Assembly (NCBI GenBank): GCA_020345705.1
Contig: CP070766.1
Location: 2,416,963 to 2,422,542, forward strand
Source of the DNA: Candidatus Zixiibacteriota bacterium
GTDB lineage: Bacteria > Zixibacteria > MSB-5A5 > GN15 > PGXB01
Length of the DNA: 5,580 nt
Direction: 5' to 3'
Shown: positions 1-5,490 of the stretch, piece after piece
Layout: each line of letters begins with the position of its first letter
How positions within the stretch are numbered: position 1 is the first letter of the stretch
The notes under the pieces: generated by a model
Told to the model about the DNA's origin: nothing
The model's database searches: none
What the model saw: the letters and a program-made list of their open reading frames with translations, nothing else
Made by a program: the position numbers and the translations under genes

Positions 1-2
1 AG

Positions 3-656
3 GGTGATCATTCGCCGGATGGCTCCTGCTCCAGTATTACTGATGACGAACCAAAGAGCGCTGATACTGTTTTCGATATCGATGGCAATGCCTATACAAC
101 TGTGACTATAGGAACGCAGGTTTGGTTAGCTGAGAATCTCAGAGTTACGCGCTGCAGGAACGGTCATAAACTACCATATGTGTCCGATGATACCGCATGG
201 AGTACCTGTCCGGGTGGTGCATACTGCTGGTACAACGACGATTCGACAACCACGCAACCTTTCGGCGCGTTATATAATTTCGAAGCAGCCGTAGAGAGCT
301 GTGGATTGTGTCCCGAGGGGTGGCATGTTCCTACAGAATCCGAATGGTTGAGTCTGATTGCATTTCTTGGCGGTGACGAGATTGCCGGGGGCAAATTGAA
401 GGAAGAAGGAGCGGTCCACTGGCGTCATCCAAATATTGGGGCCACCGATGAAAGTGGCTTTCATGGCCTACCAGAAGGTGGCCGAGGCCAAATATCGGGA
501 TGTGGTGAAATTGGAGAATATGCTACGTGGTGGTCGTCAACTCCGTATGATTCTACATACGCTTGGCATTATGGCCTTTATCGTAGAAGTGCCAAAATGA
601 GATACAATCCAGGTCACAGGGCGAGCGGGTTCTCGATTCGATGTATAAAGGATTAG
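3..656 (+). CDS. FISUMP-domain secreted/lipoprotein, 3' part (5' end outside window)
   Basis: The reading frame is open from the left edge, so 217 residues of a longer protein are visible. A GTG at 102 lies inside the domain and is not taken as the start. The first ~22 residues are a hydrophilic Ser/Asp-rich linker. From about residue 23 to the end lies a FISUMP domain (TIGR02145-type). Its hallmarks are F-D-I-D-G-N near residue 24, the I-G-x-Q-x-W-L-A-E-N-L block at about 36-46, F-G-A-L-Y-N-F, C-P-E-G-W-H-V-P-T-x-x-E-W, G-G-K-L-K-E, N-x-G-A-T-D-E-S-G-F, E-Y-A-T-W-W-S-S-T and a final G-F-S-I-R-C. Such domains usually sit at the C-terminus of secreted or lipid-anchored proteins, and their molecular function is unknown. 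The domain carries several cysteines, including T-C-P-G-G-A-Y-C and S-C-G-L-C, which could form disulfides outside the cytoplasm. The family call is firm; location and role are inferred. Confidence 0.9.
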   Translation, partial: GDHSPDGSCSSITDDEPKSADTVFDIDGNAYTTVTIGTQVWLAENLRVTRCRNGHKLPYVSDDTAWSTCPGGAYCWYNDDSTTTQPFGALYNFEAAVESCGLCPEGWHVPTESEWLSLIAFLGGDEIAGGKLKEEGAVHWRHPNIGATDESGFHGLPEGGRGQISGCGEIGEYATWWSSTPYDSTYAWHYGLYRRSAKMRYNPGHRASGFSIRCIKD

Positions 657-688
657 TCTTCCCGTCTCAGTCTTACTTGATTATCTTC

Positions 689-712
689 GAACGCGTTCCG
701 CCTTAGGTGGAA
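689..712 (+). repeat. Palindrome plus short hairpin 33 nt after the FISUMP stop
   Basis: GAACGCGTTC at 689-698 is a perfect 10-nt palindrome. It overlaps a 7-bp hairpin at 696-712 (TTCCGCC, loop TTA, GGTGGAA, with one G-T pair). No T-run follows, so it is not a standard intrinsic terminator, although its place just after a stop codon would suit 3'-end processing or weak termination. The rest of the 657-925 gap holds repeat copy A, a 33-codon ORF at 738-839 and a 7-bp inverted repeat (AGTTACG at 812-818, CGTAACT at 843-849). I see no convincing promoter in the gap. Confidence 0.35.
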
Positions 713-745
713 TAGCCTGCCTTGACCTCGAATCTAAATGCCACA

Positions 746-775
746 GAAGTTTGGGGAGAGTGATATTGGGGCCGC
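746..775 (+). repeat. Intergenic repeat, copy A (pairs with 2991-3020)
   Basis: This 30-nt block matches 2991-3020 at 27 of 30 positions, in the same orientation. Both copies are preceded by AATCTAA (731-737 here, 2982-2988 there), followed by 8 nt here and 2 nt there. The three mismatches fall at 755, 764 and 770, spaced by multiples of three. In the frame starting at 747 they are synonymous, both copies reading K-F-G-E-S-D-I-G-A-A. Here that frame is part of a 33-codon ORF (ATG 738 to TGA 839) with no ribosome-binding site. The block lies about 150 nt upstream of the peptidase start. It may be a dispersed repeat or a coding remnant; the function is unknown. Confidence 0.6.
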
Positions 776-908
776 TTGTATATCACCCCGAGCGGTTGGT
801 ACGAGTTTTCCAGTTACGAATGAAACCTTGGTGGTGTGAAAGCGTAACTACACAATAAGGCCATAACGGAGCAGGTAGTGATCCACTCTACTCGAGAGGG
901 TTGATATC

Positions 909-914
909 AGGAGG
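909..914 (+). promoter_or_regulatory. Ribosome-binding site of the S41 peptidase gene
   Basis: AGGAGG is a perfect Shine-Dalgarno core, 11 nt before the ATG at 926. A nearer ATG at 916 is in another frame, lies only 1 nt from the core and terminates quickly. This supports 926 as the start despite the slightly long spacing. Confidence 0.75.
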
Positions 915-925
915 CATGTACCGCG

Positions 926-2572
926 ATGCGCAAGACCGTCTGGATTCCAACCACAGTTATAGCCGTTCTTGCCGGTGCCTTGATAGTTGAAACAAGCCTA
1001 AGGACGACCACACTCTCGCGGGATAGTCTGATCGCCGATGTCCGGCAGTTTACGAGCACTGTGGAATCAGTACATCCCGATCCATACTACAACGTCGGAG
1101 GGAAAATCGAATGGCAGCGTAGTGTACAAGAGGTTATCTCTAGGATTCCCGAATCCGGAATGTCCCGCGAGGAGTTCTACTGGCTGCTTTGCCCTTTGGT
1201 GACCAGCCTTGGTGATGCGCATACCTGGCTTCGTTCTCCGGACAAGTTCAGCTCCGGCCTGCCGCTATATCTTGCTGTTGCTGCTGATGGGATATTCGTT
1301 GCCGGTGTGCCCTCTGAAGAATATCGCACGCTCCTCGGGGCTCGTTTGATAAGCATTCAGGGTACTCCGATTCGAGAAATCATCGAGCGGGCTTACGCTT
1401 TTGTGTCGGCCGAGAACGAGTTTCAGGTTTTACGGAATCTTGGTGGCACAGGCATGCTCTTTAACATGTGGTTCCTGGACCGGCTGGTTCCCGAATGTCA
1501 AGGCCAGGAGAACGTCTACGTTACCTTTTCTCGGGCGGACGGTACGATCATGACACGGACTTTGACGTGTTCTGAATATGGTGGGCTTGGCTCGTATACT
1601 TGGATTACGACACGGTGCTCTCTGCCGTCGACAGAGCGTTCGGACTTCACGTATACATTCCTGGATTCAAGTAAACAGACAGCTCTGCTCGTTGTCAACG
1701 GTCTAAACACCTACCGAGAAGCTTTCGAGATGTGGCAGAACGAGGGGCGATTCAGTGATTGCGCGGGTGAGGCTGCAGACCTCTACCAACGATATAACTC
1801 AGCTGATCCGCCGGAGGACGACGAGGTGGCCGTGATCGCCGGTTTGCCTTCAGCCACCGAAACGTTCATATCCATGTGTCAGGAGATGAAACAAGCAGGG
1901 ACCCGCAGCCTGATCGTAGACCTTCGCCGATGCGAAGGCGGCAATTCGGCGATGGCTGAGATTCTGACGTACTGCTTGTACGGTAAAGAACAGCTTTTAA
2001 ACATAGAAGCACGGCAGATCGAAGTGCTCAGGTGTTCGCCCACGTACCTTGAACGCCATCCCGGCGTCAGCCTTGAGGATATCAGCCGCCTGCAGGGAGT
2101 AACGATCGATACCGGCGATTACGTATTCGACCCGGTCGAGCTTGAGTCGGACAGAGAGGAGGTTGACATGCGATTCAGGGAATGGGCGGGAACGATGCCC
2201 ACGTTCTACTCTGAGTACATGTCTGGCAAGTATGGCGGCTATTACCTTCCCAAGAACGTCTATGTACTGAGTTCCGTATACACGTTCAGCTCGGGATTTA
2301 CAGTGATGTACTACCTTTACCGGGCAGGTGCCACGATAGTGGGCGTGCCCTCAGCTCAGGCGGGGAACTGTTTTGGCGAGGCAACGGGTTTCGAACTTGA
2401 GAACTCCGGGCTGCACTTCACGGTTTCGTGCAAGTATTTTGAGAATTTTTCAGACGATCCGGCCAAAGGTCGGGTCCTCTTTCCGAATTACCCTCTGACG
2501 TATGAGATCATGGCTTCCTATGACTTCGATGCCAACGCGTCTTTGTTGTACGCCCAGGACTTGGCGAAGTAG
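926..2572 (+). CDS. Exported S41-family serine peptidase homologue
   Basis: This 548-residue protein has a basic N-terminus and a hydrophobic segment at about 6-21 without a lipobox, so it is probably exported or membrane-anchored. Residues ~34-100 form the helical region common in tricorn-like S41 proteins and end in L-G-D-A-H-T-W; H99 fits the family's catalytic histidine. A PDZ-like stretch follows at ~111-165 (G-A-R-L-I-S-I-Q-G-T-P-I). The peptidase core includes a strand at ~252-259, V-D-L-R-R-C-E-G-G at 331-339 (the family's D-L-R-x-N-x-G-G, with Cys for Asn), and V-Y-V-L-S-S-V-Y-T-F-S-S-G at 445-457. S455 is the likely nucleophile. The lysine of CtpA-type enzymes is not evident, which favours a tricorn/IRBP-like active site. 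There are extra stretches at ~262-305 (acidic) and ~355-435, making the spacing from D-L-R to the serine unusually long. Substrate unknown. The gene appears monocistronic; transposase debris begins directly after the stop. Confidence 0.88.
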   Translation: MRKTVWIPTTVIAVLAGALIVETSLRTTTLSRDSLIADVRQFTSTVESVHPDPYYNVGGKIEWQRSVQEVISRIPESGMSREEFYWLLCPLVTSLGDAHTWLRSPDKFSSGLPLYLAVAADGIFVAGVPSEEYRTLLGARLISIQGTPIREIIERAYAFVSAENEFQVLRNLGGTGMLFNMWFLDRLVPECQGQENVYVTFSRADGTIMTRTLTCSEYGGLGSYTWITTRCSLPSTERSDFTYTFLDSSKQTALLVVNGLNTYREAFEMWQNEGRFSDCAGEAADLYQRYNSADPPEDDEVAVIAGLPSATETFISMCQEMKQAGTRSLIVDLRRCEGGNSAMAEILTYCLYGKEQLLNIEARQIEVLRCSPTYLERHPGVSLEDISRLQGVTIDTGDYVFDPVELESDREEVDMRFREWAGTMPTFYSEYMSGKYGGYYLPKNVYVLSSVYTFSSGFTVMYYLYRAGATIVGVPSAQAGNCFGEATGFELENSGLHFTVSCKYFENFSDDPAKGRVLFPNYPLTYEIMASYDFDANASLLYAQDLAK

Positions 2573-2573
2573 C

Positions 2574-2909
2574 CAGTGGCGCCCGAGCGACTCAGAACAA
2601 TGATCGGTCGGGGATCCAATCTGGACCGGTGGCATCACCCAGCTGGGTTCCCGACCGTTGCGCCATGCCCCAGTGATAACGTCAATCAATGCTATTCGAC
2701 AGTCGCCGGCCCTGAGGAGAATGTATAGGCGTATTCTCTTTTGCGGCAACATCCAGAAGGCCCGGGTGGCCGCGGCTCGAAAGCTGGCTGTAATCATCTA
2801 TGCCATGCTCCGTCGAAACGAACCATTTCTGGCGGAGGCAGCAGTTATGCCCGTAATATCTGGTTTCAGAGAATCGAATAAAGACACATCGAATGCTCGG
2901 GATAGTTGA
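2574..2909 (+). pseudogene. IS110-family transposase remnant (C-terminal Transposase_20 region)
   Basis: The frame from 2604 to the TGA at 2907-2909 reads as the C-terminal domain of IS110-type transposases: T-G-G-I-T-Q-L-G-S-R-P-L-R-H-A, then A-I-R-Q-S-P-A-L-R-R-M-Y-R-R, then A-A-A-R-K-L-A-V-I-I-Y-A-M-L-R-R-N-E-P-F. The same frame continues upstream across a TGA at 2601-2603 into R-P-S-D-S-E-Q, which suits the family's G-L-x-P-S-E-x-x-S-G-D stretch. This suggests a nonsense mutation inside the remnant. About 110 codons remain of the usual 320-400; the N-terminal RuvC-like domain is absent, so the element cannot be active. A TTG at 2658 could open an 83-codon ORF, but it has no ribosome-binding site. 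The remnant begins within a few nucleotides of the peptidase stop codon. The element's ends are not identifiable, as IS110 elements usually lack terminal inverted repeats. Confidence 0.85.
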
Positions 2910-2990
2910 TTCACTTCGAATCAGCAATCTCACAGCGGTCAGCCTTGATATGATCGTATCTTCACCCCGATATGGAATACAAATCTAAGG

Positions 2991-3020
2991 GAAGTTTGGT
3001 GAGAGTGACATTGGCGCCGC
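2991..3020 (+). repeat. Intergenic repeat, copy B (pairs with 746-775)
   Basis: This is the second copy of the 30-nt block, 27/30 identical to copy A and in direct orientation 2,245 nt downstream. Mismatches are at 3000, 3009 and 3015. AATCTAA at 2982-2988 precedes it. The shared frame (2992 onward) reads G-K-F-G-E-S-D-I-G-A-A-M-R-F-I-H and runs to a TGA at 3079-3081, just before the DinB start. It opens after a TAA and lacks an early start codon. The copies bracket the peptidase gene and the IS remnant. Nothing else is evident in 2910-3090 except a weak TTGATA at 2945-2950 without a good -10 partner. Confidence 0.6.
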
Positions 3021-3090
3021 CATGAGATTTATTCACTTGCCTTTTGGCTTTGAACGTCCGTTGTTACCGGTACGGTCGTGAAGAATAGCT

Positions 3091-3609
3091 ATGGATGAGA
3101 AGCGCGATATACTGGTACATTTCCTGGCGGCGCTGGCTTATCGTACCCAGAAGGCGCTGCGTGATGCACCGGAGTCTTTTGCGGCGTTTCGGGTACGGTC
3201 AGGAGTGCGTACTCCCCACGAGCTGGTACATCATATGACCAGCGTGCTGGGATATGCGCGCACTTTTTTTATCGGCGGCAGCTATCGGCCGGAGCGACTG
3301 CCCTCTTTTCGGGAAGAGGTTCTTCGGTTTCATGAGATGCTGGAAAGTCTCGGGAATCATTTTAAATCGGAAAAGCAATTAATCGGGATATCCCCGGAGC
3401 AGATGATTCAGGGGCCGCTCTCCGATGCCATGACCCATGCGGGACAGCTGGCCATGCTTCGGCGGCTGGAAGGCAGTGGGGTTCCACCCGAGAACTTCGT
3501 ATTTGCGGATATCAGTCCGGACAATCTCGGCGCGGATCAGCCGCCTCCGGTAAGTCCGGACAAGGAGTGGCCTGAAGGCCCTCGCGGCGGTGCTTCGCGC
3601 TCAGAATAA
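3091..3609 (+). CDS. DinB/YfiT-like family protein (putative metal-binding four-helix bundle)
   Basis: This 172-residue protein has the length and layout of the DinB superfamily, a set of cytoplasmic four-helix-bundle proteins that often bind a divalent metal; many are thiol-dependent transferases or of unknown function. The T-P-H-E-L-V-H-H-M helix at 41-49 matches the family's first metal-ligand helix. S-D-A-M-T-H-A-G-Q-L-A-M-L-R-R at 111-125 matches the usual H-x3-H-x-G-Q-x-x-x-L-R block, but with D112 in place of the first histidine. The likely site is therefore H47 (or H48), D112 and H116. The Pro-rich tail (~150-165) is typical of one subgroup. The start is bounded by an in-frame TGA at 3079, and the Shine-Dalgarno is weak (GAAGA nearby). 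No signal peptide. The rhodanese gene follows after 80 nt and may share its transcript. Family call good; substrate and metal unknown. Confidence 0.8.
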   Translation: MDEKRDILVHFLAALAYRTQKALRDAPESFAAFRVRSGVRTPHELVHHMTSVLGYARTFFIGGSYRPERLPSFREEVLRFHEMLESLGNHFKSEKQLIGISPEQMIQGPLSDAMTHAGQLAMLRRLEGSGVPPENFVFADISPDNLGADQPPPVSPDKEWPEGPRGGASRSE

Positions 3610-3676
3610 AAGCCGAAACGCCGGCAGGGGCTGCAGGGCGGCCGAGTAAAAAAATAGATGGATTGGCACCTGAGTT

Positions 3677-3682
3677 GGAAGG
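3677..3682 (+). promoter_or_regulatory. Ribosome-binding site deciding the rhodanese start
   Basis: GGAAGG sits 7 nt before the ATG at 3690. This favours 3690 over the in-frame TTG at 3663, which would add nine residues in front of a good signal peptide and has no comparable site. Confidence 0.75.
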
Positions 3683-3689
3683 TAATCGG

Positions 3690-4697
3690 ATGCGCAGGCT
3701 GTTGCATCTCGGGTTGACGGCAAAGCTAATCGTCACGTTTGCCGTAGCCATGGCGATATCCTGCGGGAAAAACGACAAATCTCCGGGTACGGAGAAAACT
3801 GATCAATTTGAGACAATCCGCGCCCATATTCAGACCTGGCTCTCACAGACCGGCACCGATACACTGATTATGCCGTGTTCGCAATTAATGGAAACAATTC
3901 TGGATGATTGGGATAACCAGAAAGAAAATTACCAGATCGTAAGCGTGAGAAAACCGTTTGACTTCTACAACGTTGGGCATATACCGAATGCAATAAACGT
4001 GTACTGGACTGATATCGTCAAGGCCGGGCCTCTGTTCAGGTTTCATCCCAAAAAGACGCTGATTATTTACTGTTACTACGGTCATGCCAGCATGATTTCG
4101 TGCACGATCCTCGGTCTTATCGGCTACAGGTGTCATAGCCTGAACTTTGGGATGATGGACTGGAATGTTGACGCTCTCGTTAAGGCACCCTGGGATGGGG
4201 TGGCCGATTATAAGACGGAAACAATCGTCCGCGAGTCGAAAGAATCGTTTCCTCTGCCGGTCGTCGAGAGCGAACACGTCGATGCCAAGATAATCGTGCA
4301 GGAAATGGCAAGAAGATATTTCGGCGGCGAGGGTTCTCCCGTTATTGCAGCATCGGATGTCAAAGCCATTGTCGATGATTGGGAGCAGCGGAAAGGCGAG
4401 TATCAGATTATTGATGTGAGATCGAAAGCCGATTACGAATTTGGCCATATTCCGTACTCGATAAACATCCCCTTGGCGCACGTGGCCGAAATCGAGAATC
4501 TACGAAAGCTTGATCCCGATCAGACCATAATTGTCTATTGTGAAAACGGTCAGAGCGGGGAGATTGCCGCAACCGTACTGAATCTGCTCGGATACCACGC
4601 TGTCGATATGATATTCGGCATGATGGAATGGAATAAGTCTCTCGTGGATACCCTAAAACAATGGGATGGTGCCGCCGACTACCCGGTGGAAACTTGA
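3690..4697 (+). CDS. Tandem double-rhodanese lipoprotein
   Basis: With the ATG at 3690 the protein has 335 residues. It opens with M-R-R, a hydrophobic core at ~8-22 and A-I-S-C (C25), a plausible though not ideal lipobox, followed by a hydrophilic linker, so lipid anchoring outside the cytoplasm is likely. Two rhodanese domains follow, at ~67-165 and ~221-320. Rhodaneses carry sulfur as a cysteine persulfide. Domain 1 has the active-site loop C-Y-Y-G-H-A-S (C128-S134), similar in pattern to GlpE; domain 2 has C-E-N-G-Q-S-G (C284-G290). Both keep G-H-I-P-x-x-I-N. Domain 2 has the canonical I-D-V-R (241-244), while domain 1 has V-S-V-R, losing the aspartate. Both are preceded by D-D-W and end with F-G-M-M-[DE]-W-N, then W-D-G-x-A-D-Y and a final E-T, showing internal duplication. 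Both cysteines are kept, so both domains could be active. A sulfur-transfer or redox role is inferred; substrate unknown. Confidence 0.9.
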   Translation: MRRLLHLGLTAKLIVTFAVAMAISCGKNDKSPGTEKTDQFETIRAHIQTWLSQTGTDTLIMPCSQLMETILDDWDNQKENYQIVSVRKPFDFYNVGHIPNAINVYWTDIVKAGPLFRFHPKKTLIIYCYYGHASMISCTILGLIGYRCHSLNFGMMDWNVDALVKAPWDGVADYKTETIVRESKESFPLPVVESEHVDAKIIVQEMARRYFGGEGSPVIAASDVKAIVDDWEQRKGEYQIIDVRSKADYEFGHIPYSINIPLAHVAEIENLRKLDPDQTIIVYCENGQSGEIAATVLNLLGYHAVDMIFGMMEWNKSLVDTLKQWDGAADYPVET

Positions 4698-4727
4698 CAG
4701 GGACTTCGAGCCGTTTCCGGAATTTTA
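4688..4727 (+). terminator. Weak possible terminator overlapping the rhodanese stop
   Basis: GGAAAC (4688-4693) and GTTTCC (4713-4718) can form a 6-bp stem around a 19-nt loop containing the stop codon, followed by GGAATTTTAT. The stem is short, the loop long and the T-tract imperfect. It is listed only because it sits where a terminator would be expected. Confidence 0.22.
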
Positions 4728-5241
4728 TATCTCGGGTAGTATTTTTCATTCATTTACTTCTGATACCGCCCTTCTAGTGACCTGGGGTTTACACGAGTCG
4801 TTTTCACTTGCCATCATTATCGCTGAACTTCACGGGCGACCCTTCATGGCATTCATCGGCAATTTAAATGGCGAACGGTTCTTGGTCGGGACCTCTTTCG
4901 AGCGAAAATTCGCGAGCGCCGGACAGCCTAATTTAGAAGTTAATGAATGGGGCGCTTGCGCGAAGATTCCGATAACGCGGGCAAATTCGTTGTAAGCGTG
5001 CTGCAAAATAAACCGGGATTTCAAATATTCAATTTGGTTTCTGACATTATTGACAGGATGCTTAAATGGCCGGATTTATACCGGTTGTTATTAATGTTAT
5101 GACCTGCCCCTCCGTATATCGGTCCAGTATAAAAGTTAGTATATTGGGCTGCGGATTCTGATAATGCGTCTATCTTTCGAGAGTGCGCGCGATGAATGGT
5201 TACATCGCCTGGATGCTCAATTCACATTTGTGTGATTCTCC

Positions 5242-5273
5242 ACGTCCGCATTTATCAAATAAATGCAGGACGT
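5242..5273 (+). repeat. Strong 14-bp stem-loop in intergenic DNA
   Basis: ACGTCC (5242-5247) pairs with GGACGT (5268-5273), and GCATTTAT (5248-5255) with ATAAATGC (5259-5266), closing a 3-nt CAA loop. The only flaw is one bulged A at 5267. This is the most stable-looking structure in the window. No T-run follows directly (TTTT comes about 12 nt later), so it is not a clear terminator. It could be part of a small RNA, a processing signal or a palindromic protein site. A weaker hairpin (GCGATG 5189-5194, CATCGC 5203-5208) lies just upstream. Confidence 0.7.
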
Positions 5274-5320
5274 CTGTGCGATCGGTTTTCAATTATTCGG
5301 GTGATATGAAGCGCGGTTTT

Positions 5321-5357
5321 ATAATGGCAGTTAGATAGTATTGTTATTAGCCATTAT
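5321..5357 (+). repeat. 8-bp inverted repeat followed by T-rich tract
   Basis: ATAATGGC (5321-5328) and GCCATTAT (5350-5357) are perfect complements around a 21-nt AT-rich loop, with TTT directly after. It could act as a weak + strand terminator for a transcript crossing 5242-5320, but the stem is AT-rich and no gene upstream needs it. Confidence 0.4.
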
Positions 5358-5367
5358 TTTCATTCCG

Positions 5368-5383
5368 GGATTTCAGGAAATCC
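5368..5383. promoter_or_regulatory. Candidate operator palindrome upstream of the lipoprotein promoter
   Basis: GGATTTC-AG-GAAATCC is a perfect 7-bp inverted repeat with a 2-nt centre, ending 16 nt before the -35 box at 5400. So small a loop is disfavoured in RNA, so a dimeric DNA-binding protein site is more likely. The position upstream of -35 would suit an activator. The regulator is unknown. Confidence 0.45.
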
Positions 5384-5399
5384 ATTCAAAATCAAAATC

Positions 5400-5428
5400 T
5401 TGACACTTTTTGTCATAATGCGTATATT
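5400..5428 (+). promoter_or_regulatory. Near-consensus sigma70-type promoter
   Basis: The -35 hexamer TTGACA (5400-5405) is perfect. The -10 hexamer TATATT (5423-5428) matches the consensus at five of six positions, and the spacer is 17 nt. Initiation near 5435 would leave a leader of about 55 nt before the ATG at 5491. TGACA-CTTTT-TGTCA (5401-5415), an inverted repeat over the -35 and spacer, could be a repressor site. Confidence 0.75.
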
Positions 5429-5479
5429 GCGTTAAATTAAGATTTCTCAAGTCTCGATCTCGAAAATCATGCATACCCC

Positions 5480-5484
5480 GGAGG
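5480..5484 (+). promoter_or_regulatory. Ribosome-binding site of the right-edge lipoprotein
   Basis: GGAGG lies 6 nt before the ATG at 5491, an ideal arrangement that fixes this start. Confidence 0.8.
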
Positions 5485-5490
5485 TGCTTC

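Larger units (their letters stand above)
4698..5399. other. Long AT-rich intergenic region without a supported gene
   Basis: About 700 nt separate the rhodanese stop from the next promoter. The first part (to ~5010) is open on both strands: a 109-codon + frame from 4666 overlaps the rhodanese end, and a 64-codon - frame covers 4830-5024. Neither has a ribosome-binding site or a recognisable domain. The second part is visibly more AT-rich and carries the inverted repeats listed separately. A 48-codon frame (5192-5338) and a 31-codon frame (5066-5161, with AGGA 7 nt upstream) are present but have no other coding support. CCGGGATTTCA occurs at both 5013-5023 and 5365-5375. TTGACA at 5050-5055 lacks a good -10. 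Confidence 0.5.

Noticed and set aside
738..839. 33-codon ORF containing repeat copy A
   Set aside because: It has an ATG but no Shine-Dalgarno, and copy B lacks an equivalent start. Kept only as part of the repeat description.
828..856. TTGGTG / CACAAT as a promoter for the S41 gene
   Set aside because: Both hexamers are poor matches despite a 17-nt spacer; not better than background.
3600..3660. GC-rich stretch and A7 run between the DinB and rhodanese genes as a terminator
   Set aside because: The homopolymer is A on the + strand, so it cannot serve + strand genes. On the - strand only a 4-bp stem precedes TTTTATT, and there is no gene to terminate.
4666..4995. 109-codon + strand ORF overlapping the end of the rhodanese gene
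   Set aside because: Its start lies inside the rhodanese coding sequence with no ribosome-binding site, and the product shows no recognisable domain or export signal. The stretch is described as an intergenic oddity instead.
4830..5024. 64-codon - strand ORF
   Set aside because: No ribosome-binding site, no recognisable domain, and equally open on the other strand.
5066..5161. 31-codon ORF with AGGA 7 nt upstream
   Set aside because: Too short to judge, with no promoter of quality nearby and no recognisable product.
5222..5235. TCACA/TGTGA arms as a CRP site
   Set aside because: The half-sites are in the reverse order (TCACA first) and spacing is 4 nt, unlike the TGTGA-N6-TCACA consensus.
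5192..5338. 48-codon ORF spanning the long hairpin
   Set aside because: Length expected by chance, only a weak GAGAG upstream, and the stem-loop inside it points to structure rather than coding.
657..5490. CRISPR array, tRNA, rRNA or integron attC site in the gaps
   Set aside because: No regularly spaced repeats, no cloverleaf-like or rRNA sequence, and no attC-like paired core sites could be found by eye.
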